The notes beneath the pieces are model-generated. The model ran no database searches, was not told where the DNA came from, and saw only the letters and a list, made by a program, of their open reading frames with translations. A stretch of DNA of 64,000 bases from Herbaspirillum sp. ASV7. Lineage in GTDB: Bacteria > Pseudomonadota > Gammaproteobacteria > Burkholderiales > Burkholderiaceae_D. A program made the translations under genes and the position numbers. The DNA lies in NCBI RefSeq assembly GCF_016429215.1, contig NZ_JAELUH010000011.1, forward strand, positions 1-64,000, written 5' to 3'. This document shows positions 29,173 to 38,627 of this stretch, piece after piece (within the stretch, counting starts at the first letter, position 1; the number at the start of each line of letters is the position of its first letter).

Positions 29173-30957
29173 ATGAAACTTGAACTTTCGCCGTATTTCG
29201 TCCGCCTGCTGCGCCTGCACAAGCCCTATCGCTGGCGCCTGGTGCTGGCGTTCATCGCCATGGCGGTGACGGCCGGTACCGAGCCGGTGGTGCCTTACAT
29301 TTTCCAGGTCCTGCTGGACAAGGGCTTCGTGGGCAAGCCGGCGTTCTCGCTATGGCTGGTACCGGTGGCGGTGATCGGCATCTTCGTCATCCGTGGCGCC
29401 TCGACCTTCGCCAGCAGCTACCTCATGACCTGGGTGACCACGCGCATTCTCAATGAGGTGCGCGGACAGATGTTTGCCCGCATGCTGGATTTCCCGCTGG
29501 CCTTCTATGCCACCAATAGCGTGGGCAAGGTGATCAATTCCATCATGTTCGAAGTGCAGGGTATCACCGACATGGTGACCCGCATCTTCACCTCCATCAT
29601 CCGCTCGGCCCTGACCGTGCTGGGCCTGCTGGCCTGGCTGCTGTACCTGAACTGGTCGCTGACCATCGTCACCCTGATCCTGTTGCCGCTGCTGGCCACC
29701 GTGGTGCGCTTCACCAGCCGCAACCTCAAGAAGCTGAACCAGGATTCGCTGCGCGTGAATGCCGAGCTGACCCAGGTGATCGAGGAATCGACCCGCGCCC
29801 AGCAGGTCATCAAGATCTTCGGTGGCCAGGAGTTCGAGAAGCAGCGCTTCCATGAGAACTCGGAGAACCTGCGCCGCTACACCATGCGCATGACCAAGAC
29901 CTTCTCCTCGACGGTGCCCATCACCCAGTTCATGACGGCCTCGGCCGTGGCCATCGTGATCGTCATGGCGCTGATCCAGTCCGGCAATGGCCAGATCACC
30001 GTGGGTGGTTTCGTGTCCTTCATCACCGCCATGCTGATGCTGCTGACCCCGCTGAAGCAGCTGGCCGAAGTCAACGGCCCCCTGCAACGCGGCATGGCCG
30101 CGGCCGAAGCGGTCTTTGCCTTGATCGACATGCCCACCGAGCGTACCGGTGGACGTGAACTGCAACAGCGCGCCGCCGGCAAAATCGACCTGGTCGACCT
30201 GTGCTTTGCCTATCCCGAGCGCGAGCAACTGGCACTGGACCACCTGAACCTGAGCGTGAATGCCGGCGAGACCATCGCCTTCGTGGGCATGTCCGGCGGC
30301 GGCAAGTCCACGCTGGTGAACATGATCCCGGGCTTCTATTCGGCCACCGGCGGCAAGATCCTGCTGGATGGCGAGCCCATCGAGGACATCTCGCTGCGCA
30401 GCCTGCGTCGCCAGATCGCCATGGTCAGCCAGCACGTGGTGCTGTTCAACGGCACCATCATCGAGAACGTGGCCTATGGCGACCCCCATCCGGATATCGC
30501 CCGCGTGGAGGCCGCCCTGGAAGCCGCCCACCTGAGTGCGCTGATGAAGGAACTGCAGGACGGCATCCACACCGTGGTGGGCGACAACGGCTCGCGCCTG
30601 TCCGGTGGCCAGCGCCAGCGCCTGGCAATTGCCCGTGCGATCTACAAGAACGCCCCCATCCTGATCCTCGACGAGGCCACTTCGGCGCTGGATACCGAAT
30701 CCGAGCGCGCCGTCCAGGCAGCGCTGGACTGGCTCATGGAAGGCCGTACCACCTTCGTCATCGCCCACCGCCTGTCGACGGTGGAGCGCGCCGACCGTAT
30801 CGTGGTGCTGTCGGCCGGCCAGATCGTGGAAGTCGGTTCGCACCAGGAACTGCTGGCCCGCAATGGTGCCTATGCCAAGCTGTATCACCTGCAGTTCTCC
30901 GGTGAAGGTGCCGAGCAGGACGAAGCCAAGCTGCAACAACTGAAGAAACTGCTCTGA
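29173..30957 (+). CDS. msbA: Lipid A export ABC transporter MsbA
   Basis: Homodimeric ABC exporter that flips lipid A-core across the inner membrane. The 594-residue half-transporter has six predicted membrane spans (about 20-300) and a nucleotide-binding domain: Walker A GMSGGGKST (372-380), signature LSGGQ (476-480), Walker B ILILDEATSALD with Asp500 and Glu501, and the H-loop IAHRLST. In this window lpxK does not follow; instead a run of glycosyltransferases begins 14 bp downstream, which supports a lipooligosaccharide export role over drug efflux. Confidence 0.92.
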   Translation: MKLELSPYFVRLLRLHKPYRWRLVLAFIAMAVTAGTEPVVPYIFQVLLDKGFVGKPAFSLWLVPVAVIGIFVIRGASTFASSYLMTWVTTRILNEVRGQMFARMLDFPLAFYATNSVGKVINSIMFEVQGITDMVTRIFTSIIRSALTVLGLLAWLLYLNWSLTIVTLILLPLLATVVRFTSRNLKKLNQDSLRVNAELTQVIEESTRAQQVIKIFGGQEFEKQRFHENSENLRRYTMRMTKTFSSTVPITQFMTASAVAIVIVMALIQSGNGQITVGGFVSFITAMLMLLTPLKQLAEVNGPLQRGMAAAEAVFALIDMPTERTGGRELQQRAAGKIDLVDLCFAYPEREQLALDHLNLSVNAGETIAFVGMSGGGKSTLVNMIPGFYSATGGKILLDGEPIEDISLRSLRRQIAMVSQHVVLFNGTIIENVAYGDPHPDIARVEAALEAAHLSALMKELQDGIHTVVGDNGSRLSGGQRQRLAIARAIYKNAPILILDEATSALDTESERAVQAALDWLMEGRTTFVIAHRLSTVERADRIVVLSAGQIVEVGSHQELLARNGAYAKLYHLQFSGEGAEQDEAKLQQLKKLL

Positions 30958-30971
30958 TAAAAAGAACACGC

Positions 30972-32174
30972 ATGACCCAACCAGTCCAAACCAGCGCAGC
31001 GGCCATGCTGCAACAAACCATCCCCGCCGAGGTCTTGCAGAAGGCGGACAAGATCCTGTTCGTCGCGCACCTGGCGCTGGGAGATTTCACCTACATGCAG
31101 GCCTGCTTCAAGGCCTTCGCCGAGGCCTATCCCCACATCAAGATCCACCTGTGGGTCGATGAAGTCCGTCGCACCTGGGACTTCCGCCAATGGAAGCACC
31201 TGCAGAAATACGTGGTGTTCGACTGGCTGCAGACCTGCCCCATGTTCGACAAGCTCTACACCCGCACCTACAGCCCGCTGGTGCTGCGCGAGACGATGCG
31301 TGAGGCGCGTGCAGAGAACTATCCCATCGTGGTGTCCTTCGGCCTGGCGCGTCGGCCGATGTACGCCAAGATGGTGCGCAGGATCAGCCCCAAGGGCTTC
31401 GTGGTGGCCATGACCAAGCGCGTGCGCTTCTATGATTTCCGCAAACACCTGATCTACGGTGCGCTGGACGCTGCCATTCCGGTGTATTCGCAGGACCGTA
31501 CCTTGCATGTCAGCGATGTCTACGCCAACTGGTTCAAGGGCCTGTTCGGCATCGAGGTACCCAAGGATCAGCGCGTGCCCACCATGGATGTGCCGCAGCA
31601 GTGGCAGGACGGCGCCGTGCAGCAGTTGCAGCAATGGGGTGTTGCACCCAAGGGGGCGCGCACCCGTCCGCTGGTGTTCCTCAATGCCTTTGCCAAGCCG
31701 CCCGAGCGCTCCTGGCCAGTGGTCAACGTGACCGGCCTGATCAAGCGCATGCAGGCCGACCCCAAGTGGGCCGAGGCCGACTTCATCGTCAACAGCATGC
31801 CCGAGCTGTGGGAGAGCACACAAAGCCAAATCCAGGCCGCAGCCCTGCCGCGGACCCGGCTGTTCAGCGCGCATGACCACTTCTTCCAGCTGCCCGCCAT
31901 GCTGCAGCAGTCCGACCTGATCATCACGGTGGAAACCTCCATCATGCACCTGGCCAATGCGGTACGCGTGCCGGTGGTGGCGATGATGCGCCAGATCAAT
32001 CCGGAATGGGCGCCCATCGATGCGGCCAATACCAATATCGTCTATACGCCCGAACACGACGACTGGATCAACAAGATCAGCGTCGATACGGTGATGGAGT
32101 TCTTGCAGCTGCCCATGGGAGCGGCGCCTCGCTTCACGCCCCTCCAGTTGCAACGCATGAAGATGGCCGGCTGA
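30972..32174 (+). CDS. Glycosyltransferase family 9 (heptosyltransferase-like), tandem copy 1
   Basis: 400 residues with GT-B fold of the heptosyltransferase type. The N-terminal signature is ILFVAHLALGDFTYMQ, where classical heptosyltransferases have an IGD motif, and the C-terminal nucleotide-sugar region is IITVETSIMHLANAVRVP. It has a characteristic VDEVRRT-W segment shared with the copies at 32176 and 34344. The sugar donor and acceptor are unknown; ADP-heptose or another NDP-sugar in core oligosaccharide is likely. It lies 14 bp after msbA and 1 bp before the next copy, so all are co-transcribed. Confidence 0.85.
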   Translation: MTQPVQTSAAAMLQQTIPAEVLQKADKILFVAHLALGDFTYMQACFKAFAEAYPHIKIHLWVDEVRRTWDFRQWKHLQKYVVFDWLQTCPMFDKLYTRTYSPLVLRETMREARAENYPIVVSFGLARRPMYAKMVRRISPKGFVVAMTKRVRFYDFRKHLIYGALDAAIPVYSQDRTLHVSDVYANWFKGLFGIEVPKDQRVPTMDVPQQWQDGAVQQLQQWGVAPKGARTRPLVFLNAFAKPPERSWPVVNVTGLIKRMQADPKWAEADFIVNSMPELWESTQSQIQAAALPRTRLFSAHDHFFQLPAMLQQSDLIITVETSIMHLANAVRVPVVAMMRQINPEWAPIDAANTNIVYTPEHDDWINKISVDTVMEFLQLPMGAAPRFTPLQLQRMKMAG

Positions 32175-32175
32175 C

Positions 32176-33282
32176 ATGCAGCTCATTTCCGCATCGCGCC
32201 TGGCCAAGGCTGACAAGATCCTCTTCATCGCGCACCTGGCCATCGGTGATTTCACTTACCTGCAGAACTTCTTCCAGGCGTTCTCGCAGGCGCATCCGCA
32301 TATGCAGGTGCATATCTGGATCGACGAAGTGCGTCGTACCTCCGATGAGGCCAAGTGGGGCTACCTGAAGAACTACGCCTTGTATGACTGGGCCGAGCAA
32401 TGTCCCTTCTTCGCCAAGGTCTATCGTCGTACCTATAGCCCGCAGTTGCTGGCCGAGTCGATTGCCGAGGCGCGCTCGGAACACTATCCGCTGGTTGTCT
32501 CGCTGGCGACCTTGCGCCCGGCCCAGTATGCACGCCTGGCACGCCAGGTCGGGCCGGATGCATGGGTCGTGGGCATGCGCCGCAAGCCGCGCTGGTACGC
32601 ACCGTCCGACTGGCTGGTCTATCGCGGGCTGGATGCCTCGTTTGCGCGTTTCTCGCCCTTCGACGGCTATCACATCACGGATGAATACGCGCACTGGTTC
32701 AGGCAGCTCAGTGGCCTGGAAGTCAACGGCGAGCAGCGCCTGCCTTTTGTCGATATTCCAGACCAATGGCAGCAATACGCGCAGTCGCAACTGCTGGAAT
32801 GGGGCGTGGACAATCCGACCACCGCCAGCGGCAAGCCGGCACTGGTGTTCATCAACCCCTTTGCCAAGACCAAGAAGCGTTGCTGGCCGGTGGCCCGCGT
32901 GGCCGACCTGATCCAGGCTCTGCAGGCAAGGCCGGAGTGGGCACAGACGCGCTTCGTCATCAACGCCACGCCGCAGGAAATCGAGCAGGCAAAGGCGCAG
33001 ATCGCCGATCGGCTGCCGCCCAATACCTACTGGTTCAGCGCCCAGCAGAGTTTCTTCCAGCTGCCGGCGATCCTGCAGCGTTGCGGCCTGATCATCTCGG
33101 TGGAGACTGCCGTGATGCACCTGGCCAATGCCGTGCACGTACCGGTGGTGGCGCTGATGCGTCGCAAGAACCCCGAGTGGGCACCCATCGACCGCGCACG
33201 CAGCACCGTGGTCATGGCCGCACGTCGCAGCGACTGGGTCGATGCGATTCCGATGGAGCAGGTACTGGAGGTGCTGTCGTGA
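32176..33282 (+). CDS. Glycosyltransferase family 9, tandem copy 2
   Basis: 368 residues, paralogous to its neighbours but the most diverged of the three: ILFIAHLAIGDFTYLQ, WIDEVRRTSDEAKW and IISVETAVMHLANAVHVP. It lacks the N-terminal 30-residue lead seen in copy 1. Its TGA (33280-33282) is embedded in the start region of the GT8 gene. It presumably adds a different sugar or linkage in the same oligosaccharide. Cytoplasmic face of the inner membrane; no signal peptide. Confidence 0.84.
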   Translation: MQLISASRLAKADKILFIAHLAIGDFTYLQNFFQAFSQAHPHMQVHIWIDEVRRTSDEAKWGYLKNYALYDWAEQCPFFAKVYRRTYSPQLLAESIAEARSEHYPLVVSLATLRPAQYARLARQVGPDAWVVGMRRKPRWYAPSDWLVYRGLDASFARFSPFDGYHITDEYAHWFRQLSGLEVNGEQRLPFVDIPDQWQQYAQSQLLEWGVDNPTTASGKPALVFINPFAKTKKRCWPVARVADLIQALQARPEWAQTRFVINATPQEIEQAKAQIADRLPPNTYWFSAQQSFFQLPAILQRCGLIISVETAVMHLANAVHVPVVALMRRKNPEWAPIDRARSTVVMAARRSDWVDAIPMEQVLEVLS

Positions 33283-34274
33283 ACATGTCCCACGCAAGGT
33301 CGCAAGACGCGATGCCCGAGGGCAGCAAGGACGATGTGTTCCACGTCGTGTTCTGTGTCGATGACCGCTATTTCCGCTGCATGGGTGCGACCATCTCCTC
33401 GCTGATCGACAATAATCGCCAGCGTCGTTTCGCCTTCCACGTGCTGGCCACCAAGGTCAACGACGACAACCGCCGCCGCTTTGCCAGCCTGGGCGAACAG
33501 CCCGGTATCAGCACGCATCTGCATTTGCTGGATGCATCGCTGTTCGAGCGCTTCGAGCAGTACACCAAGTCGTCTTATTATTCCTCGGCCATCTTTGCCC
33601 GGCTGGTGATCCCGGACATCCTCAAGTCCGTCACCGACCGCGTGCTCTACTTGGATGCCGACATCCTCTGCGTGGGCAGCATCGATGCGCTGGCGCAGAT
33701 GGATCTGGGCCAGGACATCGCCGCCGTTGTGCCCGATGCCGAAGCCACCACGCGGCGCCGGGTGGAGGCGCTCAAGCTGAAGCACCCGCGTTACTTCAAC
33801 TCGGGCATGTTGTACATCAACATCCCGAACTGGATCGCGGCCGGCATCACGCAGCAGACCATCGATGCCATCCTCAGGGATGGCGAGCATTACCGCTTCC
33901 CCGACCAGGATGCTTTGAACGTGGTGCTGGATGGTCGCGCACGCTTCGTCGATATCCGCTGGAATTACCTCTACGGTCTGGTCGGTGACCTGGAAAACAA
34001 TCGTCCGGCGCTGGCCATTGCCGAGGGGGCTGCGAGCTTCATCCACTTTGCCGGCTCGGTCAAGCCCTGGGGCGTCTGGAGCGGCCACGATTCGGTGCGC
34101 CTGTTCCAGCGTTACCACGCACTATCGGCCTGGTCGGACCAGCCCCTGGACCTGGAGCCGCAGAACTACAAGGAATTGCGCATGCACTCGCGCTTCCAGT
34201 GGGCCCGTGGCCGCTACCTGGATAGCCTGCGCTGGTACTGGCGTTACCTGCTGGTACGGCGCGCCCGTCGCTGA
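33279..34274 (+). CDS. Glycosyltransferase family 8 (LPS glucosyl/galactosyltransferase-like)
   Basis: Retaining GT-A transferase of 331 residues, resembling WaaO/WaaJ of enterobacterial LPS cores. It has VVFCVDDRYFRCMGATISSL at the N-terminus, the metal-binding DxD motif as LYLDADILC (Asp126, Asp128), FNSGMLYINIP, the FPDQDALN motif and HFAGSVKPW near the end. The GTG at 33279 overlaps the upstream stop (GTGA) and has GGAGG 7 nt away; ATG 33285 is the alternative. It sits inside the GT9 array, so it likely adds hexose to the same glycan. Confidence 0.88.
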   Translation: MNMSHARSQDAMPEGSKDDVFHVVFCVDDRYFRCMGATISSLIDNNRQRRFAFHVLATKVNDDNRRRFASLGEQPGISTHLHLLDASLFERFEQYTKSSYYSSAIFARLVIPDILKSVTDRVLYLDADILCVGSIDALAQMDLGQDIAAVVPDAEATTRRRVEALKLKHPRYFNSGMLYINIPNWIAAGITQQTIDAILRDGEHYRFPDQDALNVVLDGRARFVDIRWNYLYGLVGDLENNRPALAIAEGAASFIHFAGSVKPWGVWSGHDSVRLFQRYHALSAWSDQPLDLEPQNYKELRMHSRFQWARGRYLDSLRWYWRYLLVRRARR

Positions 34275-34343
34275 GGCCATGGCCCGCATCCACAATGACA
34301 TTCCCGCAGGCCTGCCCCAAACGGCAGGCGCAGAAAGCTGAAC

Positions 34344-35465
34344 ATGGCCGAACAACTGGTACCTGCTGAGTTGCTCCGCAAGGCGGACAAGATCCTTTTC
34401 GTCGCGCACCTGGCGCTGGGCGATTTCACCTATATGCAGAACTGCTTCAGGGCGTTCAAGCAGGCGTATCCGCATGTCCGCATGGACCTGTGGGTCGATG
34501 AAGTGCGTCGTACACCCGATGCCACCCAGTGGGAGCACCTGAGCAAGTACGCCCTCTATGACTGGGTCAGGGCCTGCGGCATGTTCGGGCGCATCTACGA
34601 TCAGACCTACAGCCCCAAGGGCTATGCTAGTTCGATCGAGCAGGCGCGCGCCGAGGACTATCCTATCGTGGTGTCATTCGCCGTGCTGCGACGCCATCTC
34701 TATGCCGAGCTGGTACGCAAGCTCGCGCCGCGCGGCTTCGTGGTGGGCCAGAAGAAGCGCGTGCGCCTGTTCGATATCCGCAAGCACCTGGCCTATCGCA
34801 AGCTGGATGCCTTCATCCCGGCGTATGTCGCCAAGGGGCAAGACCAGCACATCAGTGCCATCTATGCGGGCTGGTTCGAGAGTCTGTTCGGCCTCCACAT
34901 TGCGGCCGGGGAACGCTTTCCCTACGTCGACATGCCGCCGCAATGGTTGCAGCGTGCGCGCGCCGACCTGCAGGCTCAGGGCATCGCGGCCGATGCGCCG
35001 CTGGTATTCCTCAATGCCTTCTCCAAGTCAGAGGAGCGCAGCTGGCCCTTGCAGAGGATGGTGGAGCTGGCTGGCCGCATGCGGACGCTACCCCAGTGGA
35101 GGGACGCGCACTTCATTCTCAACGTGGTACCGGAAAAGCTGGAGCAGGCGCGGGCAGTGATGGCCGCTGATCAGAGTGGCCGCCTGCATTTGTTCAGCGC
35201 TCAGGAGAACTTCTTCCAGTTGCCGGCGGTCCTGAGCCTGTGCCGGCTGATCATCTCGGTGGAAACGGCCGTGATGCACTTGGCCAATGCCGTGCAGGTG
35301 CCGGTCATCGCACTGATGCGCCAGACCAGCCCGGAGTGGACGCCGATCGATACCGCCAGCAGCACCATCTTGACCGTGAAGACGCGCAAGGGGTGGTTGA
35401 CCGAGATCAGCGTCGACGAGGTGATTGACCTGCTTCAGGGGAAGACGGCGTCTACGGTCAAGTAG
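34344..35465 (+). CDS. Glycosyltransferase family 9, tandem copy 3
   Basis: 373 residues, closest to copy 1. A 60-nt stretch coding for the ADKILFVAHLALGDFTYMQ region differs from copy 1 at only three positions (compare 31041-31100 with 34380-34439). Other family segments: WVDEVRRTPDATQW and IISVETAVMHLANAVQVP. It follows the GT8 gene by 69 bp. The near identity at DNA level in one block points to recent duplication or gene conversion. Confidence 0.85.
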   Translation: MAEQLVPAELLRKADKILFVAHLALGDFTYMQNCFRAFKQAYPHVRMDLWVDEVRRTPDATQWEHLSKYALYDWVRACGMFGRIYDQTYSPKGYASSIEQARAEDYPIVVSFAVLRRHLYAELVRKLAPRGFVVGQKKRVRLFDIRKHLAYRKLDAFIPAYVAKGQDQHISAIYAGWFESLFGLHIAAGERFPYVDMPPQWLQRARADLQAQGIAADAPLVFLNAFSKSEERSWPLQRMVELAGRMRTLPQWRDAHFILNVVPEKLEQARAVMAADQSGRLHLFSAQENFFQLPAVLSLCRLIISVETAVMHLANAVQVPVIALMRQTSPEWTPIDTASSTILTVKTRKGWLTEISVDEVIDLLQGKTASTVK

Positions 35466-35802
35466 ATTGGATTTATATTGAAAATGGATTACGTCAATAT
35501 CAAGTAAAAACGGAATTTTCATATATGATCAAACGCGCCGACACGATGGAAAAAGGTATGCATGGCTCGGGTCATCGCCGTTATACTTGGTCGGCCCCCG
35601 GGTTTGGCCGAAAGTACAAGACAATGGCCGTCGGGGGACAACACAATAAAATTGATATCCGGTCGGCAGCGATGCCAGAGCCGGTTTGGCTGTATCAGGG
35701 AAACAAGATGAAAATTGGGGAAATCGATGGCCGGCGGCTGTCGATGAGCAGGGTTTCAGGTGGGATGAGGTCCGTAGCGACTGTCATTTGCAAGGCCTGC
35801 TG
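35466..35802 (+). other. AT-rich gap upstream of the ligase gene
   Basis: 337 bp with no gene I can support. The first 60 bases (35461-35520) are very AT-rich, 16 G/C of 60 by my count. A 92-codon open frame (35525-35803) ends in TGATG over the next start, but has no ribosome site and coding-unlike third positions. Possible -10 elements are TATGAT (35524), TATACT (35582) and TAAAAT (35647), none with a good -35. I see no JUMPstart/ops element. It may hold the promoter for the ligase and last GT9 gene. Confidence 0.5.
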
Positions 35803-37089
35803 ATGGATGAGAAGCCGATGTTGCCAAAGCTCATGCATTGGATGTTGTTTGTCGTTGCGGCTGTCTTCGTGGTCTTGGGGATGTCCGTCGATCGTCTGGC
35901 CGGGATCAGTTACCATTTGCTGCTGCTGCTCGCGATTGTCGCCATCGTCGTGGGTGGGCGGCGTTCGCTTGCCAGTTACAAATCATCCTGGAAGGCGCTT
36001 TGGCCCCTTTATCTGGCTTTTTCGGGGTTCACCATCTGCCTGGTCCTGAGCCAGATACTGGTTGGCAACGGATCGGTCAAGGATTTCAACATAGCCCTGC
36101 GCTTCCAGGGATTCGTCGTCCTGTGCTGGGCGTTTTCCCAGATGCCACAACGATTCTTCCGCTGGTTGGGGATAGCTTTTGCGCTGGCCACCTTGGTGGC
36201 CACGGTGAAAACCTACTGGCTGACCGGCGGTGGCGTCTCTCGGGAGCATGCCAACTTCATGCCCATTCTTGCCTACACCGAGCTGGCTGCCATTCTTGGT
36301 ACCCTGGCAGTGTTCAGTATCAAATGGGATGAGGCGTTCCCAGGTGCCATGCGAAAGGCCCTTATGGCGCTGAAACTGCTGGCAGGCCTTGGCGGCATGT
36401 ATTGCATCTATCTTTATCAGTCACGAGGCGCCTGGCTGGCCATACCAGTCTTTGTTATTGCCGGATGTGTGGTGTTCGTTCCCAGCAAGAACCGGGTACT
36501 CAAGATCGGTGCGGCGCTCCTGGTGATGATTGCCATCGGTACCCTGTACAGTTCCAGCGCAAACATCAGGCAGCGTCTGATGATGGTGCAGAGTGATCTG
36601 GTTTCCTTCGAGAGCAGGTCCGACCTGAATACCTCCATCGGGACGCGCCTGCAGCTATGGAACGGTTCGCTGCGACTTTATCGCGAGCATCCGTTCATCG
36701 GTGTGGGCGTCAATGGCTATTCCAAGGCACTGGGGGAGCTGTCCAAGGAAGGTATCATCAGCCCGGCGGCTGCCTATTATCCGCACTCCCACAACGAATT
36801 CCTGTTTACCGCAGCCGTCTTCGGAACTTGTGGTTTACTGGCACTGTTGGCTTTGTACCTCGTGCCGGTGGTCTACTTTGTCTTATATGGTGCAAAGCAA
36901 ACGGAGACCGGGCGAGTGGCCGCAGTAATGGGGCTGGTGTTGTGCCTGGCCTTCGTTTCCGACGGTCTGGTGGATGTGATGTTCATCTGGCGTGAGTGCA
37001 GCCTGTTCTACACGGTCCTGCTGTCATTGCTGATGGCGGCACTTTTGCGCTGGCGCCAGCCTGCTCCCGAGTATCTCGGCACCTCCTGA
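35803..37089 (+). CDS. O-antigen ligase/polymerase-like membrane protein (WaaL type)
   Basis: 428 residues with about 10-11 hydrophobic segments and a Wzy_C/O-antigen ligase domain. A large periplasmic loop contains SRGAWLA, RLQLWNGSLRLYREHPFIGVGVNGY and YPHSHNEFLF (His328 and His330), features of WaaL-type ligases that move undecaprenyl-linked glycan to lipid A-core. ATG 35803 has an AAGG site; 35818 is an alternative. GC content (about 55 % in a sampled stretch) and codon use are lower than in the upstream GT genes. A Wzy polymerase or a protein O-glycan ligase cannot be excluded. Confidence 0.82.
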   Translation: MDEKPMLPKLMHWMLFVVAAVFVVLGMSVDRLAGISYHLLLLLAIVAIVVGGRRSLASYKSSWKALWPLYLAFSGFTICLVLSQILVGNGSVKDFNIALRFQGFVVLCWAFSQMPQRFFRWLGIAFALATLVATVKTYWLTGGGVSREHANFMPILAYTELAAILGTLAVFSIKWDEAFPGAMRKALMALKLLAGLGGMYCIYLYQSRGAWLAIPVFVIAGCVVFVPSKNRVLKIGAALLVMIAIGTLYSSSANIRQRLMMVQSDLVSFESRSDLNTSIGTRLQLWNGSLRLYREHPFIGVGVNGYSKALGELSKEGIISPAAAYYPHSHNEFLFTAAVFGTCGLLALLALYLVPVVYFVLYGAKQTETGRVAAVMGLVLCLAFVSDGLVDVMFIWRECSLFYTVLLSLLMAALLRWRQPAPEYLGTS

Positions 37090-37218
37090 AGCGAAGCCGT
37101 CACGCAGAGTGTCAATCTGAAGGGAGTCTTTCCCTGCCTTGATTTTTCCCAGGGGAAATCGGTCCCGGCCAGGCGCTACCGATTGCCTGGTCTAATAAAG
37201 CAGATATTTTGGTGAAAA

Positions 37219-38535
37219 ATGGGAAAAACGTTTAAGCAGACGTTGCGCGAATGCAATTGGGAAAAGAACTTCCTGATCAGACGCTGGAAGTTGCGCATGC
37301 GCTTTGCGTTGATGGGCATGGTCAAATGGATCATGCGGCCGAGAAGGAAGAACCCTGACCTGTCAGCGGCCAGGAAAATCCTGATCGTCCGCAATGATCG
37401 CATCGGCGACATGATTGCGACGACGGCCCTGATCCGCAACCTGGCCAGGTGCGGTTATGTGGTCTACGTGTCTTCCAGGAAGCCCGCACTGGACATCATC
37501 AAGCATCATCCGCATGTCAGCGGTACCTTCGTCTATGACGACAGCAGCGTGGGGGCATGGCTGCAGAGTATGCGTGCCGCCCGGCGGGAGAAGTTCGATC
37601 TGGCCGTTGATGTACGCTGCAATCGCTTCGTCGACCTGAAGAACCTGCTCTTCTGTTCCTACCTCAGGACACCGATCCTGGCCGGCTTCAACAAGAGCAG
37701 CCTGCCCACGTTCAACCGCCCGATTCCCTACTACTCACCCGAAAGTCACGTCACCGTACAGCTGCGCACACTGCTGGAGCAACTGCAGGTGAGGGCAGAC
37801 GACCTGCACTACGAGCTCTTTGTCAGCGACGAGATCCGGGCAAGGGCAGGTTCTTTCCTGCAGACCCTGGGGCATGGCGGACAGAAGAAGATTGTCGTCT
37901 TCAACCCTTTTGGCAGCGTCCCGGCACGGTTCCTGTCGGATGAACAGATCGGCATCGTGTGCCAGCAGCTCGGCAGTCAATATCATGTCGTGCTGATCGG
38001 AGAGAAGGACAGTGTCCAGCGCCTGGGCGCGTTGGAACAAGTGTCGGTCTTTGATTCGCAAAGCGTGCTGGATGTCATACCGCTCATTGAGCAGGCCGAT
38101 CTCGTGGTCACGGTCGATACCGCCATTGTTCATATCGCGACCTGCTATCAAAAGAACACGATCGCTTTCTATATCAACACGGTTCCTGTCGCGCCAGTCA
38201 GCACTGATCTCAAGGTCGTGCGCTCCCATGAGATATTCCTGCTGAACAGCAAGCTGCAGGATTTCTACCAGGACAGCAGGTACCTCATCAAGAATGCTCC
38301 AGACAGGACGATCCCGATCAATCATCTTGTCTGGGCACCCCACAATGCCCATGCGCAGCAGATCGTGTTTGACAGCGACCCGATCAGGAACGTGGATGGG
38401 ACGGTGTTCGAGGCGGAGCTAGTCAAGTCATTGAAGGCAATCCACGGAAACCAGGGGAGCCGGACGCAACAATTCGACAAGGCGGGCGGCCGGAATCTGG
38501 AGACGTCTTCGACGGCCGACGGGGCCGGGATGTGA
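37219..38535 (+). CDS. Glycosyltransferase family 9 heptosyltransferase-like protein, divergent
   Basis: 438 residues. Unlike the tandem copies, it keeps the classical N-terminal signature KILIVRNDRIGDMIATTALIRNL of heptosyltransferases, preceded by a basic 50-residue extension, and ends the domain with DLVVTVDTAIVHIATCYQ. The final 30 residues are polar and probably disordered. It follows the ligase by 129 bp and is convergent with rng. Frequent AGG, ATA and AAG codons and lower GC suggest a different ancestry from the upstream genes. Confidence 0.82.
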   Translation: MGKTFKQTLRECNWEKNFLIRRWKLRMRFALMGMVKWIMRPRRKNPDLSAARKILIVRNDRIGDMIATTALIRNLARCGYVVYVSSRKPALDIIKHHPHVSGTFVYDDSSVGAWLQSMRAARREKFDLAVDVRCNRFVDLKNLLFCSYLRTPILAGFNKSSLPTFNRPIPYYSPESHVTVQLRTLLEQLQVRADDLHYELFVSDEIRARAGSFLQTLGHGGQKKIVVFNPFGSVPARFLSDEQIGIVCQQLGSQYHVVLIGEKDSVQRLGALEQVSVFDSQSVLDVIPLIEQADLVVTVDTAIVHIATCYQKNTIAFYINTVPVAPVSTDLKVVRSHEIFLLNSKLQDFYQDSRYLIKNAPDRTIPINHLVWAPHNAHAQQIVFDSDPIRNVDGTVFEAELVKSLKAIHGNQGSRTQQFDKAGGRNLETSSTADGAGM

Positions 38536-38539
38536 AAAC

Positions 38540-38571
38540 ACCTGGTGTGCCATTGACGGCACATGCCAGGT
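38540..38571 (+). terminator. Hairpin ending the glycan block
   Basis: ACCTGG pairs with CCAGGT and GTGCC with GGCAC, with small internal bulges, right after the stop codon. A T5 run follows only about 20 nt later. Confidence 0.45.
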
Positions 38572-38627
38572 ATTCTCAGGCACAGAGTTGTTTTTAGGTT
38601 TGATCTGGTCTGTGCATTACTACTCGC

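Noticed and set aside
25471-29220. 1249-codon open frame opposite dnaE
   Set aside because: Shadow of dnaE, caused by high GC at third positions; no domain recognisable.
35525-35803. 92-codon frame ending in TGATG over the ligase start
   Set aside because: The overlap is attractive, but there is no ribosome site, no recognisable domain, third positions are not GC-biased, and it begins in a very AT-rich segment.
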